Assembly (NCBI RefSeq): GCF_014763045.1 | Contig: NZ_JACTAG010000001.1 | Location: forward strand, 1,426,001-1,490,000 | Length of the DNA: 64,000 nucleotides | From: Sulfitobacter aestuariivivens | Lineage (GTDB): Bacteria > Pseudomonadota > Alphaproteobacteria > Rhodobacterales > Rhodobacteraceae | Direction of reading: 5' to 3' | In this document: piece by piece, positions 53,971-63,043 of the stretch | Layout: the number at the start of each line of letters is the position of its first letter | Numbering within the stretch: the stretch's first letter is position 1 | Notes under the pieces: model-generated | What the model saw: only the letters and a program-made list of their open reading frames with translations | Databases searched by the model: none | Told to the model about the DNA's origin: nothing | Position numbers and translations under genes: made by a program

Positions 53971-54453
53971 ATGCCCTACGAATGGACAACACCCCCCGAT
54001 GCACCGCAGCAGCAGATGCGCCTCTGGCCCCATCAGTCCCTGCCTGCGAGGGGCTTTGCGGCCTTCGTGCTGACCACATTCACGCTCATCCTGATCCCCA
54101 CAATTCCGCTCTTGGGCACCGTGTTGCTTTGGGGGCTGTTGCCGTTTGTCCTGATGGCCGTTGCCGGCGTGTATTTCGCCCTGCAAATGAACCACAAGGC
54201 CCGGTTGATCGAGGAAGTCCTGACAATCAGCGACGACACGGCGCATCTTGTACACACCACGCAAAAGGGCGACGTCAAGGAATGGGACTGCAACCGCTAC
54301 TGGACCCGCGTCACCAAATACGAGGACGACGGACCCGTCCCCCATTACGTCACCCTGCGCGGAAAGGGCCGCGAAGTCGAAATCGGTGCATTTCTGAGTG
54401 AGGAAGAGCGTATCGCGCTCTACGACGATCTGCAGCGCAGCCTGCAGCGATAA
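53971..54453 (+). CDS. DUF2244 family membrane protein
   Basis: A 160-residue protein. The start PYEWTTPPDAPQQQMRLWPH is characteristic of DUF2244, followed by two closely spaced transmembrane helices (FAAFVLTTFTLILIPTIPL and GLLPFVLMAVAGVYFAL) and a C-terminal beta-rich cytoplasmic domain (VEIGAFLSEEERIALYDDL). Function unknown. In alphaproteobacteria it is often near respiratory oxidase genes, but not here. It is convergent with the YqeY-like gene, leaving only 4 bp between stops. Confidence 0.88.
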   Translation: MPYEWTTPPDAPQQQMRLWPHQSLPARGFAAFVLTTFTLILIPTIPLLGTVLLWGLLPFVLMAVAGVYFALQMNHKARLIEEVLTISDDTAHLVHTTQKGDVKEWDCNRYWTRVTKYEDDGPVPHYVTLRGKGREVEIGAFLSEEERIALYDDLQRSLQR

Positions 54454-54457
54454 CCCG

Positions 54458-54919
54458 CTACATCAGGCGTTCTTTGACCTTGGGCCCAACCGAGCCGAAA
54501 TCCATCTGGCCGGTGTACTTGCCTTTGAGAATGCCCATGACTTTGCCCATGTCCCGGATCGAGCTTGCCCCGATTTCGTCAATTGCGGCATCCACTGCGT
54601 CGGCGGTTTCCTGATCGGTCAGTTGCCGGGGCAGAAATTCTTCGATGACCGTGATTTCTTCGCGCTCGCGTTCCGCCAGATCCAGCCGCCCGCCCTCTTC
54701 GTAGGCGCGCGCTGATTCCTGACGCTGCTTGGCCATCTTGCCCAAGATCGCCAGCACATCGGCGTCTGACACCACCGCCTCGTCATTTCCGCCTGACCGC
54801 GCGGCGATATCGCGGTCTTTGATCGCGGCGTTGATCAGGCGCAGCGTCGACAGACGGTCTGCCGCCTTGTCCTTCATTGCCTGTTTGAGAGCGTCGGTGA
54901 TGCGCGTGCGCAAGGCCAT
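54458..54919 (-). CDS. GatB/YqeY domain-containing protein
   Basis: A 153-residue protein made only of the YqeY/GatB C-terminal helical domain: MALRTRITDALKQAMKDKAA at the start, then LRLINAAIKDRDIAAR and DMGKVMGILKGKYTGQMDFG. This domain binds tRNA in the amidotransferase GatB; the free-standing protein has no firmly established role. It is divergent from carA, with about 200 bp between them, an arrangement that is conserved in many alphaproteobacteria. Confidence 0.92.
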   Translation of the reverse strand: MALRTRITDALKQAMKDKAADRLSTLRLINAAIKDRDIAARSGGNDEAVVSDADVLAILGKMAKQRQESARAYEEGGRLDLAEREREEITVIEEFLPRQLTDQETADAVDAAIDEIGASSIRDMGKVMGILKGKYTGQMDFGSVGPKVKERLM

Positions 54920-55117
54920 GGCGGGGTCCTCGGATTTCGGGTCCTGACTTAGCCTGCGACCTTACTGCGCACACGGACATCACGCAATGGGGAGCGACCC
55001 AAGGTAACCCCATGAATTACAACGAAATCTGTTTTTGACTCGTATCTTGACCCGGGATGGGCGGATGGATAGGTTGCGTCCGTTTACCCAACCCATATTT
55101 GCCCGGAGACCTGCCCC

Positions 55118-56287
55118 ATGTCCGCGCCTGCCCCTGCTCATCCCACCGCCTGTCTTGCCCTGGCGGATGGGTCGCTTTTCTACGGCATCGGCTTTGGCGC
55201 AACGGGGCGAAAAGTGGCCGAGTTGTGCTTTAACACGGCGATGACCGGGTACCAGGAAATCATGACCGATCCTTCCTATGCGGGTCAGATCGTCACCTTC
55301 ACCTTCCCGCATATAGGCAATGTTGGCACCAACCCCGAAGACGATGAAACCGCTGATCCCGTCGCCGCTGGCATGGTGGTCAAATGGATGCCCACGGATC
55401 CTTCGAACTGGCGGAGCGTGCAACCTTTGTCAGACTGGCTGGCCGCCCGGGGTCGCGTCGCTATGGGGGGCGTCGATACCCGTCGCCTGACCCGCGCGAT
55501 CCGCCAACAGGGCGCACCGCACGTCGCGTTGGAGCACAATGCCGATGGTCAGTTTGACATCGAGGCCCTGGTCGCTGCAGCGCGCGGCTTTGCTGGCCTT
55601 GAGGGCATGGACCTGGCCAAGGAAGTGTCATGCAAGCAATCCTACCGCTGGAACGAAATGCGCTGGGCCTGGCCCGACGGATACTCCACTCAGCAGGCAC
55701 CAAAGCACAAGGTCGTCGCGGTGGATTACGGGGCCAAACGGAACATTCTGCGATGCCTTGCCTCAGCGGGATGTGATGTGACGGTCCTGCCCGCCACGGC
55801 CACCTATGATGACGTGATGGCGCATGATCCCGATGGCGTGTTTCTCTCCAATGGTCCCGGCGACCCGGCAGCCACCGGGACCTATGCGGTGCCCATGATC
55901 CGCGACGTGTTGGACAAGACCGAGCTGCCGGTTTTTGGCATTTGTCTTGGGCATCAGATGCTGGCGCTGGCCCTTGGGGCCAACACGATCAAGATGAGCC
56001 ACGGCCATCACGGCGCAAACCATCCCGTCAAGGACCAGGATACCGGTAAGGTGGAGATTACCTCGATGAACCATGGTTTCGCGGTGGATGCGCAAACTCT
56101 GCCGGAGGGCGTCGTCGAAACGCATGTATCACTTTTTGATGGCTCGAACTGTGGTATCCGCATGGATGGCCGACCGGTCTGGTCCGTACAGCATCACCCC
56201 GAAGCATCCCCCGGCCCGCAAGACAGTTATTATCTGTTTGAGCGGTTTGCGAAAGCCATGGCGGACCGGGCTCCAGCACCCGTCTAG
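55118..56287 (+). CDS. carA: Carbamoyl-phosphate synthase small subunit
   Basis: A 389-residue glutaminase subunit that supplies ammonia to CarB for carbamoyl phosphate, used in arginine and pyrimidine synthesis. The N-terminal CPSase_sm domain starts CLALADGSLFYGIGFGATG. The class I glutaminase domain has the nucleophile in FGICLGHQMLALA and the His-Glu pair in SVQHHPEASPGP. GGAG lies upstream of ATG 55118. carB is not adjacent. The region after the stop carries two CtrA-type boxes serving the next gene. Confidence 0.96.
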   Translation: MSAPAPAHPTACLALADGSLFYGIGFGATGRKVAELCFNTAMTGYQEIMTDPSYAGQIVTFTFPHIGNVGTNPEDDETADPVAAGMVVKWMPTDPSNWRSVQPLSDWLAARGRVAMGGVDTRRLTRAIRQQGAPHVALEHNADGQFDIEALVAAARGFAGLEGMDLAKEVSCKQSYRWNEMRWAWPDGYSTQQAPKHKVVAVDYGAKRNILRCLASAGCDVTVLPATATYDDVMAHDPDGVFLSNGPGDPAATGTYAVPMIRDVLDKTELPVFGICLGHQMLALALGANTIKMSHGHHGANHPVKDQDTGKVEITSMNHGFAVDAQTLPEGVVETHVSLFDGSNCGIRMDGRPVWSVQHHPEASPGPQDSYYLFERFAKAMADRAPAPV

Positions 56288-56315
56288 GCGTCGAATTCTT
56301 CAGAAGTTCCAGCAG

Positions 56316-56330
56316 TTAACCTGTTGTTAA
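56316..56330. promoter_or_regulatory. CtrA full site, TTAA-N7-TTAA (box 1)
   Basis: TTAA at 56316-56319, seven bases, TTAA at 56327-56330. This matches exactly the consensus bound by the alphaproteobacterial cell-cycle regulator CtrA. It lies 46-60 bp upstream of the glycosyltransferase ATG. Confidence 0.7.
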
Positions 56331-56337
56331 GAAAATT

Positions 56338-56352
56338 TTAACAATGGGTTAA
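56338..56352. promoter_or_regulatory. CtrA full site, TTAA-N7-TTAA (box 2)
   Basis: TTAA at 56338-56341, seven bases, TTAA at 56349-56352. It is offset 22 bp from box 1, two helical turns, so two CtrA dimers could bind on the same face. It lies 24-38 bp upstream of the glycosyltransferase ATG. Confidence 0.7.
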
Positions 56353-56375
56353 CCAATCATCTTCATGCATGTCGG

Positions 56376-58280
56376 ATGATGACTGCGCAAAGTGTTGCCG
56401 AAATGAGCAATCTGCGCCTGCATTTGCCAACACCGCAGATCGCCGCACCGGCTGCTGCACGCTTGCCGCTCGGGCGGCATCTGGTGAATGAAGGCCATAT
56501 TGACCAGAACGATCTGGTTCACGCATTGGAATTGCAATGCCATGTCGATGCACCTCTTGGCGAAATTCTGATTTCCGAAGGGTTGCTGACACGCGATGGG
56601 TTGCTGGATGCGCTGGCACGCCAGCACGTAGCGGAACGGGTTGATCTGGATGCGGATCTGCCTGACGCGAGCTTGCGCGCCTGCCTGCCCGCCTCCCTTT
56701 GCCTGAAGTACAAAGTGGTCCCATGGATGCCGATGGGCGAAACCATCTTGGTCGCCACAAGTGAACCGCACCGGTTTGACCAGCTCAGGGCCTGCATGGG
56801 ACCGGACGGTCGGCGGCTGTTGCCTGTGGTAGCCAGTGATTTGCAGGTACAGGATCACCTCAGCCGTCTTTATGGCAGTGAGCTTGCCCAGAAGGCGGCC
56901 ACGCGCGTGCCGTCCGTTGAAAGCTGCCGCAGTTGGGAGATCAATTCCAAGCGGCGTCAGCTGTGGGCTGTCGGTATCGCGGCGCTGATCGTACTTGCTT
57001 TGATCCTTGCCCCGCTTTGGACACTTACGATTGCGACGCTCTGGGCCTTTGTCACCCTTGTGATGGCAACCGTGCTCAAGGCTGCGGCCTTTGTATCGCA
57101 TGTGTCCCGGACAGTACCGGATCAGGGGGAAGAAACTGCCCGGATGGCGACAGCATTTCGCATGCCGCGCGTTTCGATCCTTGTGCCGTTGCTCAAGGAA
57201 AAGGAGATTGCAGGCGTGTTGATCAAGCGGCTGTCCCGCCTGACCTACCCCAAATCGCTTTTGAACGTGGTTCTGGTGCTGGAAGAAGGTGACAGCGTCA
57301 CCCGCGACACCATCGCGCGCACCGACATGCCCGACTGGATGGCGGTTATCGAGGTGCCAGCAGCCAATCGGCTGACCACCAAGCCGCGGGCGCTGAACTA
57401 CGCAATGGATTTCTGCAAGGGCAGTATCATCGGCGTCTGGGATGCTGAGGATGCGCCGGAACCTGACCAGATCGAACGTGTGGTGAACCGGTTTCAGCAG
57501 GCCCCGGCAAATGTCGCGTGTCTGCAAGGTGTTCTGGACTATTACAACACGCGGACGAACTGGCTGTCGCGGTGTTTCACGATCGAATATGCGACCTGGT
57601 GGCGCGTTTTGCTGCCAGGTGTCGCGCGGTTGGGGCTGGTCATTCCGCTGGGTGGCACCACATTATTCTTCCGCCGTGATATTCTGGAAAAGCTTTGCGG
57701 CTGGGACGCGCACAACGTGACCGAAGACGCCGATCTGGGCGTGCGGCTGGCACGACATGGCTATGTCACAGAACTGTTGCCAACCGTAACCTACGAAGAG
57801 GCAAATTGCAGGGCGTGGCCCTGGGTGCGGCAAAGGTCGCGTTGGCTCAAGGGGTTTCTGATTACCTGGTGTGTGCACATGCGCGATCCGGCGGCGCTGC
57901 TGAAGGATCTGGGTTGGACGCGGTTTCTTGGTGTGCAGACGATGCTGCTGGCGACCTTCTCGCAATTTGCCTGCGCGCCGCTGTTGTGGTCCTTCTGGCT
58001 GACGCTTCTGGGGGTGCCACACCCGGTTGAGCTGACCCTTGGTGTATCAGTCTTGCAAGTCATGATCGCATTCTTCATCGTCTCGGAGCTTTTGAACCTC
58101 GCCATCTCGGCCACGGCGGTCTCTGGCCCAAAACATCGCCACCTGATGGGATGGGTGCTGACATTGCCGTTTTACTTTCCGATGGGCGCACTGGCAGCAT
58201 ATAAGGCACTGCATGAGTTTATCGTCTCGCCGTTTTATTGGGACAAGACGCAGCACGGCATCGCCGGTGAGACGGGCTAG
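56376..58280 (+). CDS. MshEN-domain glycosyltransferase family 2 membrane protein
   Basis: A 634-residue protein. Residues 30-180 resemble the MshEN/GspE N-terminal domain (LPLGRHLVNEGHIDQNDLVH, LGEILISEGLLTRDGLLDAL), which in other proteins binds cyclic di-GMP. Two helices (about 195-240) precede a GT2 domain with acidic motifs WDAEDAPE (about 354) and TEDADLG (about 448) and QRSRW (about 485), the processive synthase signature. Three or four helices follow (510-610). It probably makes an exopolysaccharide. Two CtrA boxes lie directly upstream. Start is uncertain (ATG 56376, or 56403); neither has a good ribosome binding site. Stop overlaps the GntR stop by four bases. Confidence 0.88.
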   Translation: MMTAQSVAEMSNLRLHLPTPQIAAPAAARLPLGRHLVNEGHIDQNDLVHALELQCHVDAPLGEILISEGLLTRDGLLDALARQHVAERVDLDADLPDASLRACLPASLCLKYKVVPWMPMGETILVATSEPHRFDQLRACMGPDGRRLLPVVASDLQVQDHLSRLYGSELAQKAATRVPSVESCRSWEINSKRRQLWAVGIAALIVLALILAPLWTLTIATLWAFVTLVMATVLKAAAFVSHVSRTVPDQGEETARMATAFRMPRVSILVPLLKEKEIAGVLIKRLSRLTYPKSLLNVVLVLEEGDSVTRDTIARTDMPDWMAVIEVPAANRLTTKPRALNYAMDFCKGSIIGVWDAEDAPEPDQIERVVNRFQQAPANVACLQGVLDYYNTRTNWLSRCFTIEYATWWRVLLPGVARLGLVIPLGGTTLFFRRDILEKLCGWDAHNVTEDADLGVRLARHGYVTELLPTVTYEEANCRAWPWVRQRSRWLKGFLITWCVHMRDPAALLKDLGWTRFLGVQTMLLATFSQFACAPLLWSFWLTLLGVPHPVELTLGVSVLQVMIAFFIVSELLNLAISATAVSGPKHRHLMGWVLTLPFYFPMGALAAYKALHEFIVSPFYWDKTQHGIAGETG

Positions 58281-58930
58281 CCCTCTTCCTCGCGCCGGGC
58301 AGCATCGCGCTTCAGTCGGGTCACGAAGGCCACCGAGATATGGGAACGAAGCGTGTCGTCCGCCGTTTCGGGGTCGCGCGCCTCAATGGCCTTGACGATC
58401 TGGTCGTGTTCAGCCTGCGCGATCTCGCCGCGCCCCTCGACGGCCAGCGATGACGTCGTCATCAGCGCCATGGTCCGGTAGACCAGATCAAGCTGCTGGA
58501 CCAGATACCGGTTGTGCGAGGCGAGATGGATTTGCTTGTGAAAGCGCCGATTGGCCCGTGCCAGGGCAGCGGGCTGATCCACGAGCGCATTGTCCGTTTC
58601 GACCATTTCGCGCAACACGCGCACCTCTTCTTCGGTTGCATGGCGCGCGGCCAACCGGGCGGCAAGGCCTTCGAGCTCACTGCGCACTACATAGAGTTCC
58701 GACAACTGATTATGATCCAGCGAAGCGACGATCAGACTGCGCCCGTCCCGCGCCAAGAGGGATTGCGTCTCGAGCCGTTGCAGAGCCTCGCGCACGGGCG
58801 TGCGGGACATGCCCAGTCGCTCAGCCAGTTCGCTTTCAACCAGCCGATCCCCAGGGCGATAGGTCCCCACGTCAATGGCATCAAGGATCATCGAATAGGC
58901 GTCGGTCGGGTTGCTCTTGGGTGAATTCAT
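58277..58930 (-). CDS. GntR family transcriptional regulator (FadR/FCD subfamily)
   Basis: A 217-residue regulator. The N-terminal winged HTH is YSMILDAIDVGTYRPGDRLV then LAERLGMSRTPVREALQRLE. The C-terminal FCD helical domain carries the metal-site residues (Asp and His in ANRRFHKQIHLASHN and FVTRL-region His in DTLRSHIS). Start 58930 is chosen over 58984 because AAAGGA lies upstream and the product then begins just before the HTH. It is divergent from the HAD phosphatase. Regulated genes are not evident. Confidence 0.9.
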   Translation of the reverse strand: MNSPKSNPTDAYSMILDAIDVGTYRPGDRLVESELAERLGMSRTPVREALQRLETQSLLARDGRSLIVASLDHNQLSELYVVRSELEGLAARLAARHATEEEVRVLREMVETDNALVDQPAALARANRRFHKQIHLASHNRYLVQQLDLVYRTMALMTTSSLAVEGRGEIAQAEHDQIVKAIEARDPETADDTLRSHISVAFVTRLKRDAARREEEG

Positions 58931-59021
58931 GGGCCGTGGTCCTTTCACATCGCGCCACCTTAGCGTCACCGCGCGCTCGCGCAAGCTTGCGCTTGGCAGC
59001 AGCCTTGCCTACCAAGCAGCC

Positions 59022-59669
59022 ATGCCGCGCGAACAGTTCTCACATGTCGATACTTGGGTCTTTGATCTGGACAACACCCTGTACCCCCCCTCTGCGCGGC
59101 TTTTTGATCTGATCGAAGTTCGCATGACCAATTGGGTGATGTCGGCACTTGGCGTGGATCAGGCCGAAGCGGACCGTTTGCGCAAGCACTACTGGGAAAC
59201 CCATGGCACCACGCTGGCTGGTCTGATGCGCGAGCATGACCTGGATCCGGGCCCCTACCTGACGGACGTGCATGACATTTCCATGGACAGTCTGACGCCC
59301 GACCCCGCCCTTGCCGCGCGCATTCGCGCCCTGCCGGGTCGGCGGATCGTCTATACAAATGGTTGCGCACCCTATGCCGAACGGGTGCTGGCCGCGCGCG
59401 GGCTGTCTGGCCTGTTCGATGCGGTCTATGGGGTGGAGCATGCGGATTATCACCCCAAGCCTGACCGCGCCGCGTTTGACCGCGTCTTCGAAATCGATGG
59501 ACTGACACCGGCCAGCGCCGCCATGTTCGAAGACGACGCGCGCAATCTCGCCGCACCCTTCGAGATGGGGATGCGGACCGTGCATGTGGCGGATGCGCGA
59601 CTGGATGCCGCACATATTCACCACCATACCGATGACCTTTGCGGTTTCCTTGCCCGCCTGACGGCTTAG
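59022..59669 (+). CDS. HAD-family pyrimidine 5'-nucleotidase-like phosphatase
   Basis: A 215-residue HAD phosphatase. Motif I WVFDLDNTLYPP, motif II in RRIVYTNGCAPYAERVL, the Lys of motif III in DYHPKPDRAAFDRVF and motif IV ASAAMFEDDARNL are complete. DNTLYPP marks the SDT1-like pyrimidine 5'-nucleotidase group. A longer frame to 58911 overlaps the GntR start and is rejected. No strong ribosome binding site. It is followed 10 bp later by the UbiH-type gene and probably cotranscribed. Confidence 0.9.
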   Translation: MPREQFSHVDTWVFDLDNTLYPPSARLFDLIEVRMTNWVMSALGVDQAEADRLRKHYWETHGTTLAGLMREHDLDPGPYLTDVHDISMDSLTPDPALAARIRALPGRRIVYTNGCAPYAERVLAARGLSGLFDAVYGVEHADYHPKPDRAAFDRVFEIDGLTPASAAMFEDDARNLAAPFEMGMRTVHVADARLDAAHIHHHTDDLCGFLARLTA

Positions 59670-59678
59670 GTTGGATCT

Positions 59679-60902
59679 ATGGCATTTGATTGCGACATTT
59701 TGATTTCGGGCGGCGGTATCGCCGGGCTGACTGCGGCGGCGGCGTTTGGCACCGCCGGGTTCGACGTGATCTGTGTCGATCCCGCTCCGCCTGTGACCGA
59801 TGGCACAGCGGCAGACGCCGACATGCGATCAACCGCCATGCTGCAACCGGCCCGTGCCGTGCTGGAAGGGGCGGGCCTCTGGGCCGGGCTCGCACCGCAT
59901 GCCGCCCCCCTGCAGATCATGCGCATTATCGACGCGGGCGGCAATCAGCCAGAGCCGCGCATCACCCGCGAATTCAATGCCGCAGAAATCTCGGAACGTC
60001 CGTTTGGGTGGAATTTTCCCAACTGGCTGCTGCGGCGGGAAATTCTTGAGCGGTTGCGCAAGCTCTCCAATGTCGAGTTTCGCCCGGGCACCGGTACGAC
60101 CACGCTCTTTACTCGCACTTCTGAGGCGCGTGTTGGCCTGACAGATGGCAGCCGCATTCGATGCAAGATGGTGATCGCCGCCGACGGGCGCACAAGCCCA
60201 ATGCGAGAGGCTGCGGGCATAGGCGTCACCACGCGCCGTTATGGACAAAAAGCACTGGCCTTTGCCGTCACACACCCCATCGCGCACGACAACGTATCGA
60301 CCGAAATACACCGCACGGGCGGGCCTTTCACGCTGGTTCCCCTGCCCGACCGAAACGGTCTGCCCTGTTCGGCCGTGGTCTGGATGGACGATGGTCCGGC
60401 CACGGCTGCACGGGCACAGGCCGATATCACCGCGTTTGAAACTGAGATGTCTGAACGGTCGTGCTATCTTTTTGGTCCGCTTCGACTGGTATCGCCGCGC
60501 GCGGTTTGGCCCATCATCAGCCAGCATGCGGATCGGTTGTCGGGCGAGCGGATCGCCCTTATTGCCGAAGCCGCGCATGTATTGCCGCCTATCGGCGCGC
60601 AGGGGTTGAACATGTCCCTCACCGATCTCGCGACCTTGCTGGAGTTGGCGGAAACCCGGCGAGAGAACCTTGGCGATGCCCAGATGCTGCACGCCTATCA
60701 CAAGGCGCGCTATTCGGATGTGCTGCTGCGCGTGCGCGGCATCGATCTGTTGAACCGCGCCTCACAGGCCAGCAGCCAACCCGCGCGTGACCTGCGTGCG
60801 GCAGGGCTGAATGCGCTGTACGCTATGGGTCCGGTGCGCAAGATGCTGATGCAGATGGGATTGGGTACCGCCCCGCGCAAGGACACCCAAACCCAAGACT
60901 GA
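59679..60902 (+). CDS. UbiH/UbiF-family FAD-dependent monooxygenase
   Basis: A 407-residue flavoprotein of ubiquinone biosynthesis type. The FAD-binding motif is DILISGGGIAGLTAAAAFG, the DG motif is MVIAADGRTSPMREAAGI, and the second FAD motif is IALIAEAAHVLPPIGAQGLN, with Glu replacing the usual Asp of GDAAH. It would hydroxylate the quinone ring; the exact position (UbiH, UbiI, UbiL, UbiM) cannot be told by eye. The C-terminal end (GPVRKMLMQMGLG) is typical. It lies 10 bp after the HAD gene. Confidence 0.9.
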   Translation: MAFDCDILISGGGIAGLTAAAAFGTAGFDVICVDPAPPVTDGTAADADMRSTAMLQPARAVLEGAGLWAGLAPHAAPLQIMRIIDAGGNQPEPRITREFNAAEISERPFGWNFPNWLLRREILERLRKLSNVEFRPGTGTTTLFTRTSEARVGLTDGSRIRCKMVIAADGRTSPMREAAGIGVTTRRYGQKALAFAVTHPIAHDNVSTEIHRTGGPFTLVPLPDRNGLPCSAVVWMDDGPATAARAQADITAFETEMSERSCYLFGPLRLVSPRAVWPIISQHADRLSGERIALIAEAAHVLPPIGAQGLNMSLTDLATLLELAETRRENLGDAQMLHAYHKARYSDVLLRVRGIDLLNRASQASSQPARDLRAAGLNALYAMGPVRKMLMQMGLGTAPRKDTQTQD

Positions 60903-60910
60903 CGATGACC

Positions 60911-62035
60911 CTAAAGCACCTCGTCCAGAACAGCGGTCAAACGGGTCAGGGTCGCATCAACATCGTAGAGCTTATCAAGCCCAAATAGCCCCAGACGAAA
61001 GGTGCTAAAGCCCTCGGGCTCCCCAACCTGCAAGGGCACGCCCGCTGCGATCTGCATGCCGCGTGCGGCGAATGCACGGCCGCTCTGAACCTCCGGGTCG
61101 CTGGTATAGCTGACCACCACACCGGGTGCGCCATACCCTTGGCCTGCCACAGACACGATCCCCTTCTCAGCCAGAAGGGCGCGCACGGCGTCGCCCAGGC
61201 GCCATTGTGCCTCTTTCAGGCGACCAAAGCCGTATCGGGACGTCTCAAGCATGGTATCGCGAAACCCGCGCAGCGAATCGGTGGGCATGGTGGCGTGATA
61301 AGCATGACCGCCATCTTCGTAAGCCTTCATGATGCCGCGCCATTTGCCCAGATCGATGGCAAAGCTATCCGACTGGGTCTCTGCCAGCCGTGCCTCAGCC
61401 CGCGCTGACATCATCACCAGTCCTGCGGAGGGCGAAGCCGACCATCCCTTTTGCGGCGCGGAGATCAGCACGTCGACGCCAAGCGCCTTCATGTCGATCC
61501 AGGCACACCCAGAAGCGATGCAATCCAGTACCATCAGCGCGCCCACCTGATGGGCGGCCTCAGCCATCGATTTTATGTAATCATCGGGCAGGATCATGCC
61601 TGCACTGGTTTCCACGTGCGGTGCAAATACGACAGCGGGTTTGTTGGCGGCGATCGCCTCCACCACATCTTCTATGGGTGCGGGCGCAAAGGGCGCGGGT
61701 GCGTCGTTGCCTTGCATGCGGGCCTTCATCACAGTGGCGTTTGCTGTCAGACCACCCGTCTCGATGATCTGGCTCCACCGATAGGAAAACCATCCGTTGC
61801 GCACGACCAACGCATCACGGTCCCGGGCAAATTGGCGGGCCACCGCCTCCATCGCATAGGTCCCACCGCCAGGGATCAGAGCAACCGCCTCCGCGTTATA
61901 GACGTCACGCAGCATCTGGGAAATGTCGCGCATCACCTGCTGATAGGTCGCCGACATGTGGTTCAGCGAACGGTCCGTGAAAACGACAGAGAATTCGTCC
62001 AGTCCGGTTGGATCAACGGTATCGAGCAGGGCCAT
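60911..62035 (-). CDS. Class V PLP aminotransferase (alanine/serine--glyoxylate type)
   Basis: A 374-residue PLP enzyme. Segments include NAEAVALIPGGGTYAMEAVA, MVLDCIASGCAWIDMKALGV and the Schiff-base lysine in ISAPQKGWSASPSAGLVMMS. The C-terminal domain contains the conserved FSTFRLGLFGLDKL. Probable reaction is transfer from alanine or serine to glyoxylate or a related keto acid. Start 62035 (AAGGA upstream) is preferred over 62092. Divergent from nothing on the left; it lies downstream of the two Lrp genes on the same strand, so they may control it. Confidence 0.88.
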   Translation of the reverse strand: MALLDTVDPTGLDEFSVVFTDRSLNHMSATYQQVMRDISQMLRDVYNAEAVALIPGGGTYAMEAVARQFARDRDALVVRNGWFSYRWSQIIETGGLTANATVMKARMQGNDAPAPFAPAPIEDVVEAIAANKPAVVFAPHVETSAGMILPDDYIKSMAEAAHQVGALMVLDCIASGCAWIDMKALGVDVLISAPQKGWSASPSAGLVMMSARAEARLAETQSDSFAIDLGKWRGIMKAYEDGGHAYHATMPTDSLRGFRDTMLETSRYGFGRLKEAQWRLGDAVRALLAEKGIVSVAGQGYGAPGVVVSYTSDPEVQSGRAFAARGMQIAAGVPLQVGEPEGFSTFRLGLFGLDKLYDVDATLTRLTAVLDEVL

Positions 62036-62115
62036 GGCCGGTTCCTTCTTTAGGGTGTGTCTTCTGATAGGAAACCTTTGGGAAGATGGCAAAGTCTATC
62101 TCGGTATACGGTCGC

Positions 62116-62571
62116 TCAGATCGGCCCCGGTCGCCGTTCTTCGCTCAGCAGCACATTGGCCTCAACTTCCCCGGCGCCAGGAAGCGTCATGATCCGACGC
62201 CGCAACACCCGCTCGAAATCCGGCAAGTCACGCGCCACGACGCGCAAGCGATAATCGTAGAGACCCAACACATGTTCCACGGTCTGAACCTCGGGGATGG
62301 CAACGACCGCGCGTTCAAAATCCTCAAGGCTGACGCGGCCCTTGGTGGCAAGCTTGACACCCAGGAACACTGTGACCCCAAAGCCCAGCTTTTCCGCATC
62401 CAGCCGCAAGCGTCGGCCTTTGATGATGCCCGCTTCCTCGAGCCGTCTGATGCGCCGCCACGTGGCAGGTTGTGACAAGCCCATCCGCCGCCCCAGCGCT
62501 GAGGCGCTTTGCGTGGCATCGCGCACCAGCGCCCGGATCAGGTCCCGGTCAAGATCGTCGAGGTCTGTCAC
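62116..62571 (-). CDS. Lrp/AsnC family transcriptional regulator (second of pair)
   Basis: A 151-residue regulator. HTH: LDDLDRDLIRALVRDATQSA, GLSQPATWRRIRRLEEAGII. The RAM domain follows (GVTVFLGVKLATKGRVSLED, VEHVLGLYDYRLRVVARDL). Its start overlaps the stop of the upstream Lrp gene by four bases. The two proteins have equal length and may form a heteromer. Confidence 0.9.
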   Translation of the reverse strand: MTDLDDLDRDLIRALVRDATQSASALGRRMGLSQPATWRRIRRLEEAGIIKGRRLRLDAEKLGFGVTVFLGVKLATKGRVSLEDFERAVVAIPEVQTVEHVLGLYDYRLRVVARDLPDFERVLRRRIMTLPGAGEVEANVLLSEERRPGPI

Positions 62572-63023
62572 AGCGGCAACGCCTCTTCGGCCTTGATCCG
62601 CGCCACCTGCATGAGTGCTTCGATGTCTGCGATGTGGGGCAGCGTCAGGATACGGTCACGGTAGATTTGCTGGTAGTGCCCCATATCCCGTGCAATGACG
62701 TTAAGCCGCACGTCCACTCGGCCCAAAAAGGTTTGTATCTCAATGACCTCGGGCACCTCGCGCGCCGCAGCCTGAAAGGCATCAAACGCATTGCCTTGCG
62801 TCTTATCAAGTGTGATCCGCAAACTGACTTCGACCGCATAGCCCAACGCAGCCCAGTCGATCACGGCCCCCACCCCTTGCAGAATGCCCGCATCCTGCAT
62901 CCGGGCAATTCGCCGGGCAGCCCGGCCGGCAGTCATGCCGCAATGTGCTGCCAATTCACCGGGCGAAAGCGTCGGCTCCGCCTGCCAATAGCGCAGAAGC
63001 CGCCGATCCTGATCATCAAGCAT
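62568..63023 (-). CDS. Lrp/AsnC family transcriptional regulator (first of pair)
   Basis: A 151-residue regulator. HTH: LDDQDRRLLRYWQAEPTLSP, AAHCGMTAGRAARRIARMQD. RAM domain: VEVSLRITLDKTQGNAFDAF, IEIQTFLGRVDVRLNVIARD. It is divergent from ilvC with 132 bp between starts; that region carries ATTGTGC repeats. Control of ilvC and branched-chain synthesis is a reasonable inference. Confidence 0.9.
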   Translation of the reverse strand: MLDDQDRRLLRYWQAEPTLSPGELAAHCGMTAGRAARRIARMQDAGILQGVGAVIDWAALGYAVEVSLRITLDKTQGNAFDAFQAAAREVPEVIEIQTFLGRVDVRLNVIARDMGHYQQIYRDRILTLPHIADIEALMQVARIKAEEALPL

Positions 63024-63043
63024 GATTTACTCACTTTTTGCGT

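Noticed and set aside
56349-57527. 392-codon ORF on the minus strand
   Set aside because: Antisense to the glycosyltransferase gene and lacking any recognisable motif.
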